Positions 16,096-26,400 of a stretch of DNA of 30,027 bases are shown one piece after another. How positions within the stretch are numbered: position 1 is the stretch's first letter; every line of letters begins with the position of its first letter. The stretch is from the NCBI GenBank assembly GCA_049306095.1, contig JBAQPU010000035.1, forward strand, positions 1 to 30,027. The letters are read 5' to 3'. Below the pieces are notes generated by a model. That model made no database searches. It saw nothing but the letters and a program-made list of their open reading frames with translations, and was not told where the DNA came from. The stretch is from UBA2336 sp049306095 (GTDB taxonomy: Bacteria > Bacteroidota > Bacteroidia > Cytophagales > Cyclobacteriaceae). The position numbers and the translations under genes were made by a program.

Positions 16096-16658
16096 CAATC
16101 AACTTTTCGTTTTGCACTAAACGTAACGGCTGAGGTAATTCCAACCATGGCCCCTGCAAAGTGAGACTCCCACGAAATTCTGGGATCGGTTGGCAGTACT
16201 CCATAAAATACTCCGCCATAAAGAAGCAAAGTAAGAACAGAAATCAACATAGAAAGAAAATCTCTTCGGAATAATCCGAAAAAGATCAGGAAGAAAGCCA
16301 GGCTGTACACGAGCCCGCTTGCCCCTATGTGTGGTCCCTGACGAAACGCAAAAAGCCACACTAACGTGTTGGTCCAGAAATAAGATCGAAAGAAAACACG
16401 GCCAGCAATACCAGGGTAAAAGAAAAACAGAGCCGAGCCCAGAAATAATAAAGGAAACGTGTTGGACAGAAGATGTGAAAGATTGCCGTGAACAAGCGGA
16501 GCTACAACAATACCCAAAAGGCCAACCATCGTTCGGGGTTGAATTCCAAAATTACTTAACGGCCAGCCATACACGTATTCCAGGAAAAATGCCAGCCACA
16601 TTAAAAACACAATCCGGAAGGGGGCAACTGAACTGCCAAGAATAGAGTGATCGCCCAT
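16095..16658 (-). CDS. rhomboid-family intramembrane serine protease
   Basis: A 187-residue inner-membrane protease that would cleave transmembrane segments of other proteins. The catalytic Ser114 is in GASG (112-115), and His166 in ESHFAGAMVG. Asn59 and the HGNLSHLLSN segment (57-66) carry the conserved oxyanion region. Roughly six hydrophobic segments are present (about 12-30, 43-56, 68-82, 95-106, 112-130, 134-153, 165-180). Its length is near the minimal size for bacterial rhomboids. The gene sits between the TerB-like gene (10-base gap) and holA (1-base overlap). The substrate is unknown. Confidence 0.9.
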   Translation of the reverse strand: MGDHSILGSSVAPFRIVFLMWLAFFLEYVYGWPLSNFGIQPRTMVGLLGIVVAPLVHGNLSHLLSNTFPLLFLGSALFFFYPGIAGRVFFRSYFWTNTLVWLFAFRQGPHIGASGLVYSLAFFLIFFGLFRRDFLSMLISVLTLLLYGGVFYGVLPTDPRISWESHFAGAMVGITSAVTFSAKRKVD

Positions 16659-16668
16659 GTTTACTGAA

Positions 16669-17136
16669 TCAGCGGCCTGCGGGGTCTTTAATCATGCTGA
16701 GCTTAACATACTTGGCTTCTTCCGAGCCGATTGTATTATACCCTAATAATCCTCCGGATGAGGTGGCAATGCTTTCGGCTATGCTTAACAGCGTTTTATA
16801 ATATTCCTGTGCAAAGGAAGGATCAATTCGTTTCAGGATTTGATTAACGGAGGTTAACTCTTCAACCAGCAAAGGGTTTCGCTGGGTTGCTTCATAAGGA
16901 TAACTTTGGATCAGACTTTTTAGCTTATCCTCAAAGTCGGTGGATATTTCTCTGAATAAAACAGACACAGAAGACAAGGAACGCCTGTGTTTCTTTTCGG
17001 CAAAATCGATGGCTTGTTTGATTTCCTTTTTATCAATCTTGCCATCGGCACCCGCAATCAGGATACAAACTAACAGCGGAGTTTTATAAATCAGTTCAGC
17101 CTCACTGGCATTCAGACGGTCTAATTCAGGAACCAT
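16669..17136 (-). CDS. TerB-like protein
   Basis: A 155-residue, mainly helical protein. LVCILIAGADGKIDKKEIKQAIDFA resembles the core of TerB-like domains, where the acidic GADG.ID stretch can bind metal. The remainder is helical with an EEAKYVKLSMIKD tail. The frame is open to TTG 17172, but ATG 17136 is preceded by GAAAGAAGG and is the better start; the longer form would also cross a promoter-like element. It is the first gene of a run with the rhomboid and holA genes. The function is not known; the name refers to the domain and should not be read as tellurite resistance. Confidence 0.65.
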   Translation of the reverse strand: MVPELDRLNASEAELIYKTPLLVCILIAGADGKIDKKEIKQAIDFAEKKHRRSLSSVSVLFREISTDFEDKLKSLIQSYPYEATQRNPLLVEELTSVNQILKRIDPSFAQEYYKTLLSIAESIATSSGGLLGYNTIGSEEAKYVKLSMIKDPAGR

Positions 17137-17192
17137 ACCTTCTTTCACTAAACGTATATCAAAAATGGTCAAATAAACCTGCTTTTTAAACT

Positions 17193-17223
17193 TTTAACTA
17201 TAAAAAAAACTAACGTATTTTTA
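17193..17223 (+). promoter_or_regulatory. possible promoter for the two-component pair
   Basis: TTTA (17193-17196), a 19-base spacer, then TATTTTTA (17216-17223) differ from TTTG-N19-TAnnTTTG at one position in each element. Transcription would begin about 15 bases before ATG 17243. It lies in the AT-rich divergent region between the TerB-like gene and the regulator. Confidence 0.4.
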
Positions 17224-17242
17224 TCGCTGCCAATGTTTTAGC

Positions 17243-18604
17243 ATGTACGATAAGAACCCCATTAAAATTTTTGTGGTGGAGGATGACCAGGCTTACACCA
17301 AGTTTATAAAATATGTAGTAGGGCTGAATCCGGATTACGATGTTGAGTTTTTTGCTACGGGCAAAGAATGCCTGGCTAACCTTCATAAACAACCATCGGT
17401 TATCACCTTAGATTACTCGCTGCCCGACATGCCGGGTGAAAAGGTGTTGGAGCAGATTAAAAAGCACGATCCCGGTATTAATGTTATTATTCTTTCGGCA
17501 CAGGAAAAGATAGGAACGGCCGTAGAACTTTTAAAGGCTGGAGCCTACGACTACATCAGCAAGGATCAGGAAACAAAAGAAAGGCTCTTAAATTCAATCA
17601 ACAATGCCCATAACAACACCTCCCTCACACGGGAAATCGATCACCTGAAAAAGGAAATATCACAGAAGTACGAATTTGAGAAGAGCATTATTGGAAACAG
17701 CCCTGCGCTAAAAAGGGTATTCACCCTGCTAGAAAAGGCAGTAAAAAGTTCCATTTCTGTTTCAATTACAGGTGAAACAGGGACCGGTAAAGAATTGATA
17801 GCTAAAGCGATACACTATAATTCTAAACAAAAAAATCAATCCTTTGTTGCGGTTAACATTGCCGCCATTCCATCAGAGTTAATTGAAAGTGAGTTATTTG
17901 GTCATGAAAAGGGCGCATTTACCGGTGCCCTGTCCAGGCGCATTGGAAAATTTGAGGAAGCGGAAGGTGGAACTATTTTTCTGGACGAGATTGGCGAAAT
18001 GAACCCAGGCCTTCAGGCAAAGCTGTTACGGGTTTTGCAGGAACGTGAAGTAACACGCATCGGAAGTAACCAGGTAATTAAACTGGATGTACGCGTGATT
18101 ACCGCCACGCATCGCGATTTGCAGGAAGAAGTAAAGGCCGGCCGTTTCCGTGAAGATTTATACTACCGATTAATGGGTTTGCCGATTCACCTCCCCCCTT
18201 TACGGGAACGAGGCAATGATATCCTACTGATCGCTAAATATTTTCTTGACCTGTACGCAAAGGAAAACCAGCTTCCTAAACTTAAAATGGAGGAAGTCGC
18301 ACAGAAAAAGTTAATGGAATATCCGTTCCCCGGAAACATTCGCGAACTCAAATCAATTATTGACCTGGCCGCAGTGATGGCCGATGGGCATGAGATCAGA
18401 GAGCATGACATCACCTTTAACAACCCTATCCGATCGGAAGCATTTCTTCATCATGAAATGACCATGCAATCGTATATGTACCGGATTATCCGGCACTTTT
18501 TAAACAGGTACGACAACAATGTGCTGGAAGTGGCTAAACGATTAGACATCGGCAAATCTTCCTTGTACCGATACCTGAAAGAAATGGAAGATGCCGGGAT
18601 ATGA
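17243..18604 (+). CDS. NtrC-family sigma-54-dependent response regulator
   Basis: A 453-residue transcription activator. The receiver domain (about 7-120) has the acidic pair Glu13-Asp14-Asp15, the phosphoacceptor Asp57 (ITLDYSLPDMPG), Ser85 and Lys107. The AAA+ domain (about 149-375) has Walker A GETGTGKE (177-184), the sigma-54-contacting GAFTGA (224-229), and Walker B GGTIFLDEIG (242-251). The C-terminal Fis-type helix-turn-helix reads NNVLEVAKRLDIGKSSLYRYL. All signature motifs are intact, so it should be active with sigma-54 RNA polymerase. Its stop overlaps the kinase start as ATGA (18601-18604), so the kinase is the obvious partner. The target genes cannot be told from this window. Confidence 0.95.
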   Translation: MYDKNPIKIFVVEDDQAYTKFIKYVVGLNPDYDVEFFATGKECLANLHKQPSVITLDYSLPDMPGEKVLEQIKKHDPGINVIILSAQEKIGTAVELLKAGAYDYISKDQETKERLLNSINNAHNNTSLTREIDHLKKEISQKYEFEKSIIGNSPALKRVFTLLEKAVKSSISVSITGETGTGKELIAKAIHYNSKQKNQSFVAVNIAAIPSELIESELFGHEKGAFTGALSRRIGKFEEAEGGTIFLDEIGEMNPGLQAKLLRVLQEREVTRIGSNQVIKLDVRVITATHRDLQEEVKAGRFREDLYYRLMGLPIHLPPLRERGNDILLIAKYFLDLYAKENQLPKLKMEEVAQKKLMEYPFPGNIRELKSIIDLAAVMADGHEIREHDITFNNPIRSEAFLHHEMTMQSYMYRIIRHFLNRYDNNVLEVAKRLDIGKSSLYRYLKEMEDAGI

Positions 18605-20484
18605 AACAACTCGAAGCCTATATCAGGAAAGGCAGTTTCTATGAGGCGGTAGTGGAAGATGGTTCCGACATCATTTTTCTGGTCGACTTCGATGGAAAAA
18701 TCCTGTATCACAATGCTTCCGTACACGAAACACTTGGCTACCGGAAAAAAAGCCTGGTTGGTAAGAGCTTCTTCGATTATATCCTCCCCGATTCATTAGA
18801 AATCTTTAAATCCAGCTTCAGGAAAAGCCAGAAGCGGGCCTACACCGAGAAAGTAGAGTTTCAGTTTCTGTGCAAAGACAAGACGTATCGCTTTCTTGAG
18901 TTCAATGCCATCAACCTGAAGCATAAAGAAGGCTTACGCGGAATCATCCTGGATTGCAGGGATATAACCGGGCGAAAGCGCGATGCTGAAGAATTGGTGC
19001 GACTACAAAAAGCCAAAGAGCAATTCCTGGCCAACATCAGTCATGAAATCAGAACACCAATTAATGGTATTGCGGGCATTGCCGGTCTGCTGAATCAAAA
19101 ACAAAATCCGGACGAGCAGGAAACTTACCTGAATGCCATCCGCCACTCGGCTGAAAACCTAAAGGTGATCATTAATGACATCCTCGACCTGGCTGCCATC
19201 GAATCGGGGAAGTTGAAATTCGAAAAAATTGCCTTTAACCTCACCGACCTTCTCCCTTCTCTTATTTCTACATTTTCTCATCAGGCACAGGAAAAAAAAA
19301 TTTCGCTTCATTATACCATTGATGAATCATTGAATCGCTTTTTAATAGGCGATCCGGTTCGGTTGAACCAGATTCTTATTAACCTGATCGGAAACGCAGT
19401 AAAATTCACACACAGCGGCAATATTCATGTTCGGTGCGTTATTCAAAAAGAAAATAAAACTACCTGCTGGATTGAGATCGCAGTAAGCGATACAGGCGTT
19501 GGTATACCGGCCGAAAAATTAACCACCATCTTTGAAAGCTTTAGTCAGGCAGATGAAAGTGTGACCAGACGGTACGGTGGCACAGGACTCGGTCTTACCA
19601 TTGCCCGGCAACTCATCGACCTTCAAAAAGGAAAAATTGAAGTGGAAAGCAAAGAACATGTTGGTTCCACCTTTAAAATAGCAATTCCATATACCATTGG
19701 GAAAGCAACCAAACTTTCGAAGCAGCCAAAGCCTAAGAACCTTGCAGAAATTTCCCGGCAAAATTTGCGCGTATTGCTGGTGGAGGATAACGACATTAAC
19801 AGGCTTTATGCTAAAAGTATTTTAAAAAATTGGAAGTGTGCAACCGACATTGCCGAAAACGGGTTGGTGGCAGTGGAGAAACTAAAGAGTACCGTATATG
19901 ATGTCGTGCTGATGGATGTACAAATGCCGGTAATGGACGGGTATGAGGCAACAAAAGCAATTCGCGCCATGCCTTCACCGGCAAACGCTACTCCTGTGGT
20001 GGCACTTACTGCGAACGCTACAAAAAAAGATATTGAAAAATGTCTTGAGGCCGGCATGAACGATTTTATTGCCAAGCCCTTCACCCCCGATGACCTGCAT
20101 CAGAAATTATTTAAGAATCTGAAGATTACTCCTGTTTCCACTTTTGAAAATCAACACAGCGCAAAACTATTCGATTTAGGTCATCTGAGAAAAGTATCCG
20201 GAGATAACCACGAGTTTATCCGCGAAATGATGCAAACTTTTGTTCAGTCTATTCCTCTTCTTCTTTCCGATATGGAAAAGGCCATGAACGAAACTAACTG
20301 GAGAACCGTTGCCCGGATAGCACACCAGATGAAACCCTCGCTAGCATTGTTAGGCGCACATTCATTGAAAAACATAGCCATCCAGATTGAAACAAAAGCT
20401 GATAATCACAGTATGGTAAACAAATTCCTGCAATCGTGTCGGGAATTACTTCGCGAGTTATCGCTCGAACTGTCCACCTTTTAA
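18601..20484 (+). CDS. hybrid sensor histidine kinase (PAS-HisKA-HATPase-REC-HPt)
   Basis: A 627-residue hybrid kinase. A PAS domain occupies about 12-125 (IIFLVDFDGKILYHN, GIILDCRDITGRKR). HisKA has His148 in NISHEIRTPING. HATPase_c has the N box (Asn261/Asn265 in NLIGNAVKF), G1 DTGVGIP (297-303) and G2 GGTGLG (326-331). The receiver domain (about 388-505) has Asp439 (LMDVQMPVMDG) and Lys492. The C-terminal HPt domain has His575 in RIAHQMKPSLALLG. There is no transmembrane segment, so it probably senses a cytosolic signal through PAS. The set His-Asp-His is complete and can pass phosphate to Asp57 of the partner regulator. The stop TAA and that of the opposing giant gene overlap in TTAA. Confidence 0.95.
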   Translation: MKQLEAYIRKGSFYEAVVEDGSDIIFLVDFDGKILYHNASVHETLGYRKKSLVGKSFFDYILPDSLEIFKSSFRKSQKRAYTEKVEFQFLCKDKTYRFLEFNAINLKHKEGLRGIILDCRDITGRKRDAEELVRLQKAKEQFLANISHEIRTPINGIAGIAGLLNQKQNPDEQETYLNAIRHSAENLKVIINDILDLAAIESGKLKFEKIAFNLTDLLPSLISTFSHQAQEKKISLHYTIDESLNRFLIGDPVRLNQILINLIGNAVKFTHSGNIHVRCVIQKENKTTCWIEIAVSDTGVGIPAEKLTTIFESFSQADESVTRRYGGTGLGLTIARQLIDLQKGKIEVESKEHVGSTFKIAIPYTIGKATKLSKQPKPKNLAEISRQNLRVLLVEDNDINRLYAKSILKNWKCATDIAENGLVAVEKLKSTVYDVVLMDVQMPVMDGYEATKAIRAMPSPANATPVVALTANATKKDIEKCLEAGMNDFIAKPFTPDDLHQKLFKNLKITPVSTFENQHSAKLFDLGHLRKVSGDNHEFIREMMQTFVQSIPLLLSDMEKAMNETNWRTVARIAHQMKPSLALLGAHSLKNIAIQIETKADNHSMVNKFLQSCRELLRELSLELSTF

Positions 20485-23400
20485 TTTCTGTTCATCACAG
20501 CAATTTTCCGGTGCACCAGTGCTCTTCCCCCCCTGCTGATGATCACGAAGTAAATACCATTGGTAACCTTGTCTAATTCTACCTGCTGAGGATTAAAAAT
20601 ATCTTCTTTTAAATCACCTTCCAGAACGGTTATACCCCGCTGATCAACAATGCTGTAGGTATAGCCTTCCATTAGTCTATACTCGGATGCAAAATTTAAT
20701 TGATTCGAAGCCGGGTTCGGATAAATCTGGATCGACTTTGCGCCACTCAAAACAGGATCTTCAACACCCACAACAACAGCTTCATCTTTAGGAACTGACA
20801 ATTTTACAAACTCGGTCTGATGAATCCACTTCGTATTCCTGTCCTGAACAAATGCCACAATCCATAAATTATTATTGGCGGTACCAATTGGAACATCAAT
20901 AATGGACTTTACCGGAACAGTTGTGGCATCATTCGTATTCCAAGTTGTGTTCACCGTTATACCTTCGCCACCCAGCAACATCTTGCGCAGCACGTTAAGA
21001 TTTCCGCTCACATTGCCATCTACCAGGCCAACATAAAATGTTACCGGATCGGTGTGTGTTGGCAAGGCGATATACTCAAACGATACATCTAACTTAATCG
21101 AGTCAGCGGTTGAGGCCAACTCAGCTACCTGTATATCAAACAACGGATCCTCAAGGGCTCTTCTGTCAACCTCAATCGCATCGATTTTTGTTTGATCACC
21201 ATTAAAATTCGTTCCATAATAGTTTCCCAGAATACCATCCATGATACCAACAGGAGGTTGCGACAAACCATAGTAATTACTTCGTGTTGCAGGGTCAATC
21301 GGGTTGTCCTGGTTAATCACATCGGCCGAAGGGTTGGCAATGTGGTATTGGATTTTAACAAAATCAGAACTGTCTTTACCTAACAATGATTCCTGTTCAT
21401 CGTAGAGGTTATTGAGGTAATCATTCGTGGTCGAGCTGAGTCCGGCATTGGTAAAGTATTCGACCAATACGCCTCTTTGCTTATCGCCAATAAACACATT
21501 GTCAAATGCAAAGCCATTAAACGTTTGTGTTGTCACATCATTGTCATCGTTGCTGGCAAAGGCAACCCTGAAAATAACCTCATTCCGTTCGGCAATAGGT
21601 ATTTGATCAAGATTGTAGCGTGCATTTTTCCAGGCGCCCTGCCTGTCAGACCAACCAAATTGGCCAATCAGCTGTTCACCCGGATTACCCGTGAGTGCCC
21701 GTCCGTTATACCAATTGATACCCGCACCTGCATCATTACCGAGCGTTTGCCAACTTGATCCACCATCAACTGAGTATTGTATAACAGCTCCATCAAAGTT
21801 ATCCTCTGCATCTGACCAATAATCAATTGACATCATCGGCCGCTTAACATTCATCAGGTTCACACAAGGGCCAAGCACTGCCGAATTCTCATTATTATAA
21901 TAGGTACTGTTGGTTACCGCAAAATTAGGATTGCTGCCTGTCCACCATGCATTTACACCTGATGAAGCGGTGCTAATCGTTGCTCCGCCAGGCGCTCCCC
22001 ACACCCAACTGGTATCGGTTGGTAACGTAGGAACTCCAAACTGATTGGCAACAGACGAAAACCAGGAACCCTGACTCGCCTCAAAATCTTCAAAGTAGCT
22101 TGAAATGGGCGATGGGGTGGTATATGAAAGGATAGAAACCCTTCGCGTTGTATCGTTTAAACAGCCAACATCCGTTAACACACTGAGTTTAACATCTTTC
22201 TGGCCAAACAAATCGTATCGGTGCTGCGGATTGTTATACGTTCCTGATGTACGACCACCATTAGTTCCACCCGGTATTGTTCCACCGGCAGGCCCTGAAA
22301 CCGTAAAGCCGTCAGCAAACTCCCAGGTGTATTGAACGATGATACCGGGATTGGTTGTATCCACAAATTTTGTATCGTTACCATTACAGAATTCGCTCCA
22401 GGTAAAGTTTACACCAGGTACTGGTCCTACAACAATCGTTTTTAAGGTGTCGTGTTTACAACCTTCATTTGTTGTTACTTCTAATGTAATATCATAAGCG
22501 TTATCTACGCTATACAAATGTGAAGGCTCTTGCGCAGTACTGGTGGCTCCACCATCATCAAAGTTCCAAAACCATTGATTAATTATTGCTCCATTATTCA
22601 CTGGAATATAGGAGGATTCGGGGAAGAAGACAGCTGATGTTACGCAAGAATTTCCAGCATCAATAATTGCTTTTGGTGCAGCTAACACTTTAATATTTTT
22701 AGCGAATTGACTTTGAGCTTCAAATTGATTCGTATAGAAATACGTCACGATATAATTTCCCGGTGGAAGATTTTTTGTGTTAATGTAAAACTGGCCATCA
22801 ATTTTCTGAAAAATATACGATGGCGCCACATCGGGTGAAATCGTAAAGAAAGGCGGAGTTATAATACTTGCACCTGGGTCTAATACATCGGGTGTACCCT
22901 TGAGAAGAACATCACCAGGGCGTATCGTTGCACATACTTGTGGAACCCCTAAAATCTCAGGCACCTGCATTGTTGGGGTTATGTACACATCAAAGCTAAT
23001 GGTTGTTATAGGGTTGACGATTGTAGCTTTCTTTGGACTGCTTACACAACCTGTAGCAGGATCTGTATAAGAATAGGTGATGTAATTAACACCCAGGTTT
23101 GCATTGTCCGGAATAAACTCATTTGTTCCGGCAACAATTCCCGGTCCGGTAAAAATTCCTGCTCCGATAGGTGTATTAGGAACACCAATCAAAAATGAAG
23201 ATGGGTCATCTTCTTGATAAATAGGATCAAGTGCAGAAAAAGTTACAAAATTTAAAGTATCATTTACGGTTACCTTTACCTGATCTGAGACTGAATTACA
23301 AACTCCACTAGGGTTATCCGTTGTTAATGTAAAGGTAATAATCAGTCCACTGGCAGCCCGCTCGGCCGGAGTCATATCATACGAGGTAATTGGTGAAGAT

Positions 23401-26400
23401 ATATTACCAAATGCTCCACCTGAACCACCGGACCATGTTACCGATGATGTTGCACCGCTAAACGATCCATTAAGATCAATATCATCATACTCACATACTG
23501 CAAAATCAGGTCCTGCAAAAACTTTAGCAGATTCGTCAATGGTTACATCCATATCAATAAAGGCAGGTGTACAAGGGCCTGCACCATCCGGGTCGTTCGA
23601 GGTTAAACGGAACACGAGCATAGTACCAACATCAGCTGATACCGTATCATACCTCGCGCGAACAACATTAAGTGCGTCAATGCTGCTGATAGAAAGTGTT
23701 CCGCCACCGGTAATTAAACTCCATGCACCCGAAACCGCGCTTCCACTGATGGATCCAGCCAGGTCAATGAATGCAGGCTCACAAACTACTATACTTGTAC
23801 TGGGCACTGATACAATAGCAGCCCGGTTAACATCAAGATCAAACTGATCCTGATCAATAGGACAAACGGCCGAAGGACTGGTTATGGTTAAGGTGAATGT
23901 AATCGTAGTGTTGACATCGCCAACACCAACAGTATAGTTAGGGTTTATATTGGTTGGGTCGTCCAACGTACCGGTACCGTTATGCGTCCAGAAAACTGAT
24001 CCGTTTAAACTGCTGGCAATTGTTGATCGGCTAGTAAAATTAAAGATAGGCGTTCCTTCACAAACTGCGTCATCACTTCCGGCAATCGCCACCGGTGCGG
24101 GCGTGATTGTCAAGGACATGGTATTATTCAAGTTCACACAACTTCCATTACCAATAGCCGTGAGTGTGAAGGTAACCAGTCCGGTCTCTGATGCGGAAGC
24201 AAAATAGGTTGGTGCCAACGTATTTGTATTGAACAACGTTCCTGCTCCATTGTGTGTCCATACAAGCGAATTGAAATTTGATGCCGATGCTGGTACCGAT
24301 TGTGTTCCAAAATTAAAGACTCCTCCCTGGCAAATTTCTTCATCGCTGCCTGCATCAACTGTTACGGAAGGTGTAATCGTCAATACCATCGCATCGTTTA
24401 CGGCAGCACAACTGCCATTACCAGAAGCGGTTAGTGTAAAGGTTACCAAACCGGTCTCTCCTACTCCCGGAGTATAGGTTGGGGTTAAACTCGTTTGACC
24501 CGATATCGATCCTGATCCTGTATGGGTCCACAACAATCCACTGAAATTGCTTGCGCTAGCCAATGTTGTTTGTGTGCTGAAATTGTAACTGATCCCCTGG
24601 CATGTTTCAGCATCACTTCCAGCTGACACAACAGGAGAAGGTGTGATCACTAACGTCATCTGATCATTCACACTGGCGCAACTGCCATTACCGGTGGCTG
24701 TAAGTGTGAACGTTACATTACCCGCTTCACCAATCCCCGGCTGATACGTTGGTGTAAACGTGGTCGCATTAAATATTGTACCCGTACCAGTTGTTGTCCA
24801 TAAAACCGCCAAATAATTGGTAGCGCTTGATGGAGTAACCTGTGTACTGAAGTTATAATTTATCCCTTGACATGTCTCTCCATCACTTCCTGCTGTCACG
24901 GTAGGTGACGGTGTAATGGTTAACGTCATTTGATCGTTCACACTTACACAGCTACCATTACCCATCGCTGTAAGTGTAAATACTATATTTCCAGTTTCGC
25001 CAATTCCTGGTGTGTATGTAGGAGAAAGGGTAGTTGCGTTAGTCAGGGTACCGCTACCGGTGGTAGTCCATAATAGACTTGATTGGTTAGTAGCGCTAGC
25101 CAACGTGCCCCTTGTAGCAAAATTGATACTCACGCTTTGGCAAGTTTCAGCATCACTTCCTGCTGCTACTGTTGGTGAAGGAGTGATCACTAAAGTCATC
25201 TGGTCATTCACACTGGCACAACTACCGTTACCGGTGGCCGTTAAGGTGAAGGTCACATTGCCAGTCTCTCCTACTCCAGGTGAATACGTAGGTGTGAGGG
25301 TATTGGCGTTACTCAATAAGCCTGTACCCGTTGTGGTCCATAAAATAGAATTAAAGTTACTGGCAGAAGCTAATATTGCCTGTCCGCTAAAATTGAAGTT
25401 GATACCCTGGCAGGTTTCTGAGTCACTACCAGCCGACACCGTTGGAGAAGGTGTTATGGTTAACGTCATCTGATCATTCACACTTGCGCAACTACCATTA
25501 CCGGTAGCCGTAAGTGTAAAAATTACATTGCCAGTTTCTCCTGCGCCTGGTGCGTAACTTGGGGTTAGTGTATTTGCATTCGACAAAACACCAGTGCCTG
25601 CAGTTGTCCATAACACTCCTGCATAATTAGTTCCGGTGGCAGCAGTACTTTGTGTACTAAAATTAAAGCTCACTCCCTGACATGTTTCCGCGTCACTTCC
25701 TGCTGTAATGGTTGGCGATGGTGTAATAGCCAGGATTACCTGATCATTAACACTTGAACAACTACCGTTACCCAATGCTGTAAGGGTAAAGGTTACGTTT
25801 CCTGCCTCACCAACACCGGGCAAATAGGTTGGTGTTAATGTGTTGCTATTAAAAATAGTTCCTGTTCCTGAGTGAGTCCATAGCAATGAAGCATAATTAC
25901 TTGCAGTGGCCGGTGTGGCTTGCGCGCTAAAATTAAAACTGATTCCCTGGCAAGTTTCTGAATCGCTACCTGCTGTTACAATTGGAGCAGGTGTTACGAC
26001 TAATACCATCTGATCGTTTACACTGGCACAACTACCATTGCCGGTGGCTGTTAGTGTGAAGAGTACATTGCCGGTTTCTCCAACTCCGGGTGCGTAGGTA
26101 GGTGATAATGTATTCGCATTAAAAATTGTTCCTGTACCTGAATGAGTCCAAAGTAACGATGCATAGTTAGCTCCGCTGGCAGCGGTTCCCTGCGCGCTAA
26201 AGTTGTAACTAATTCCCTGACATGTTTCTTCATCACTTCCGGCCACTATGGTGGGTGAAGGTGTAATGGCCAGCGTCATTTGATCATTTACACTTGCACA
26301 GCTACCATTTCCAACAGCCGTTAGCGTGAAAGTTACATTTCCAGTCTCTCCCACACCCGGTGCATAAGTTGGGGTCAACGTAGTTGCATTAAAAATTGTA

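Noticed and set aside
17137..17172. Longer TerB-like protein starting at TTG 17172.
   Set aside because: ATG 17136 has a purine-rich GAAAGAAGG just before it, and the extension crosses a sequence resembling a promoter -7 element.
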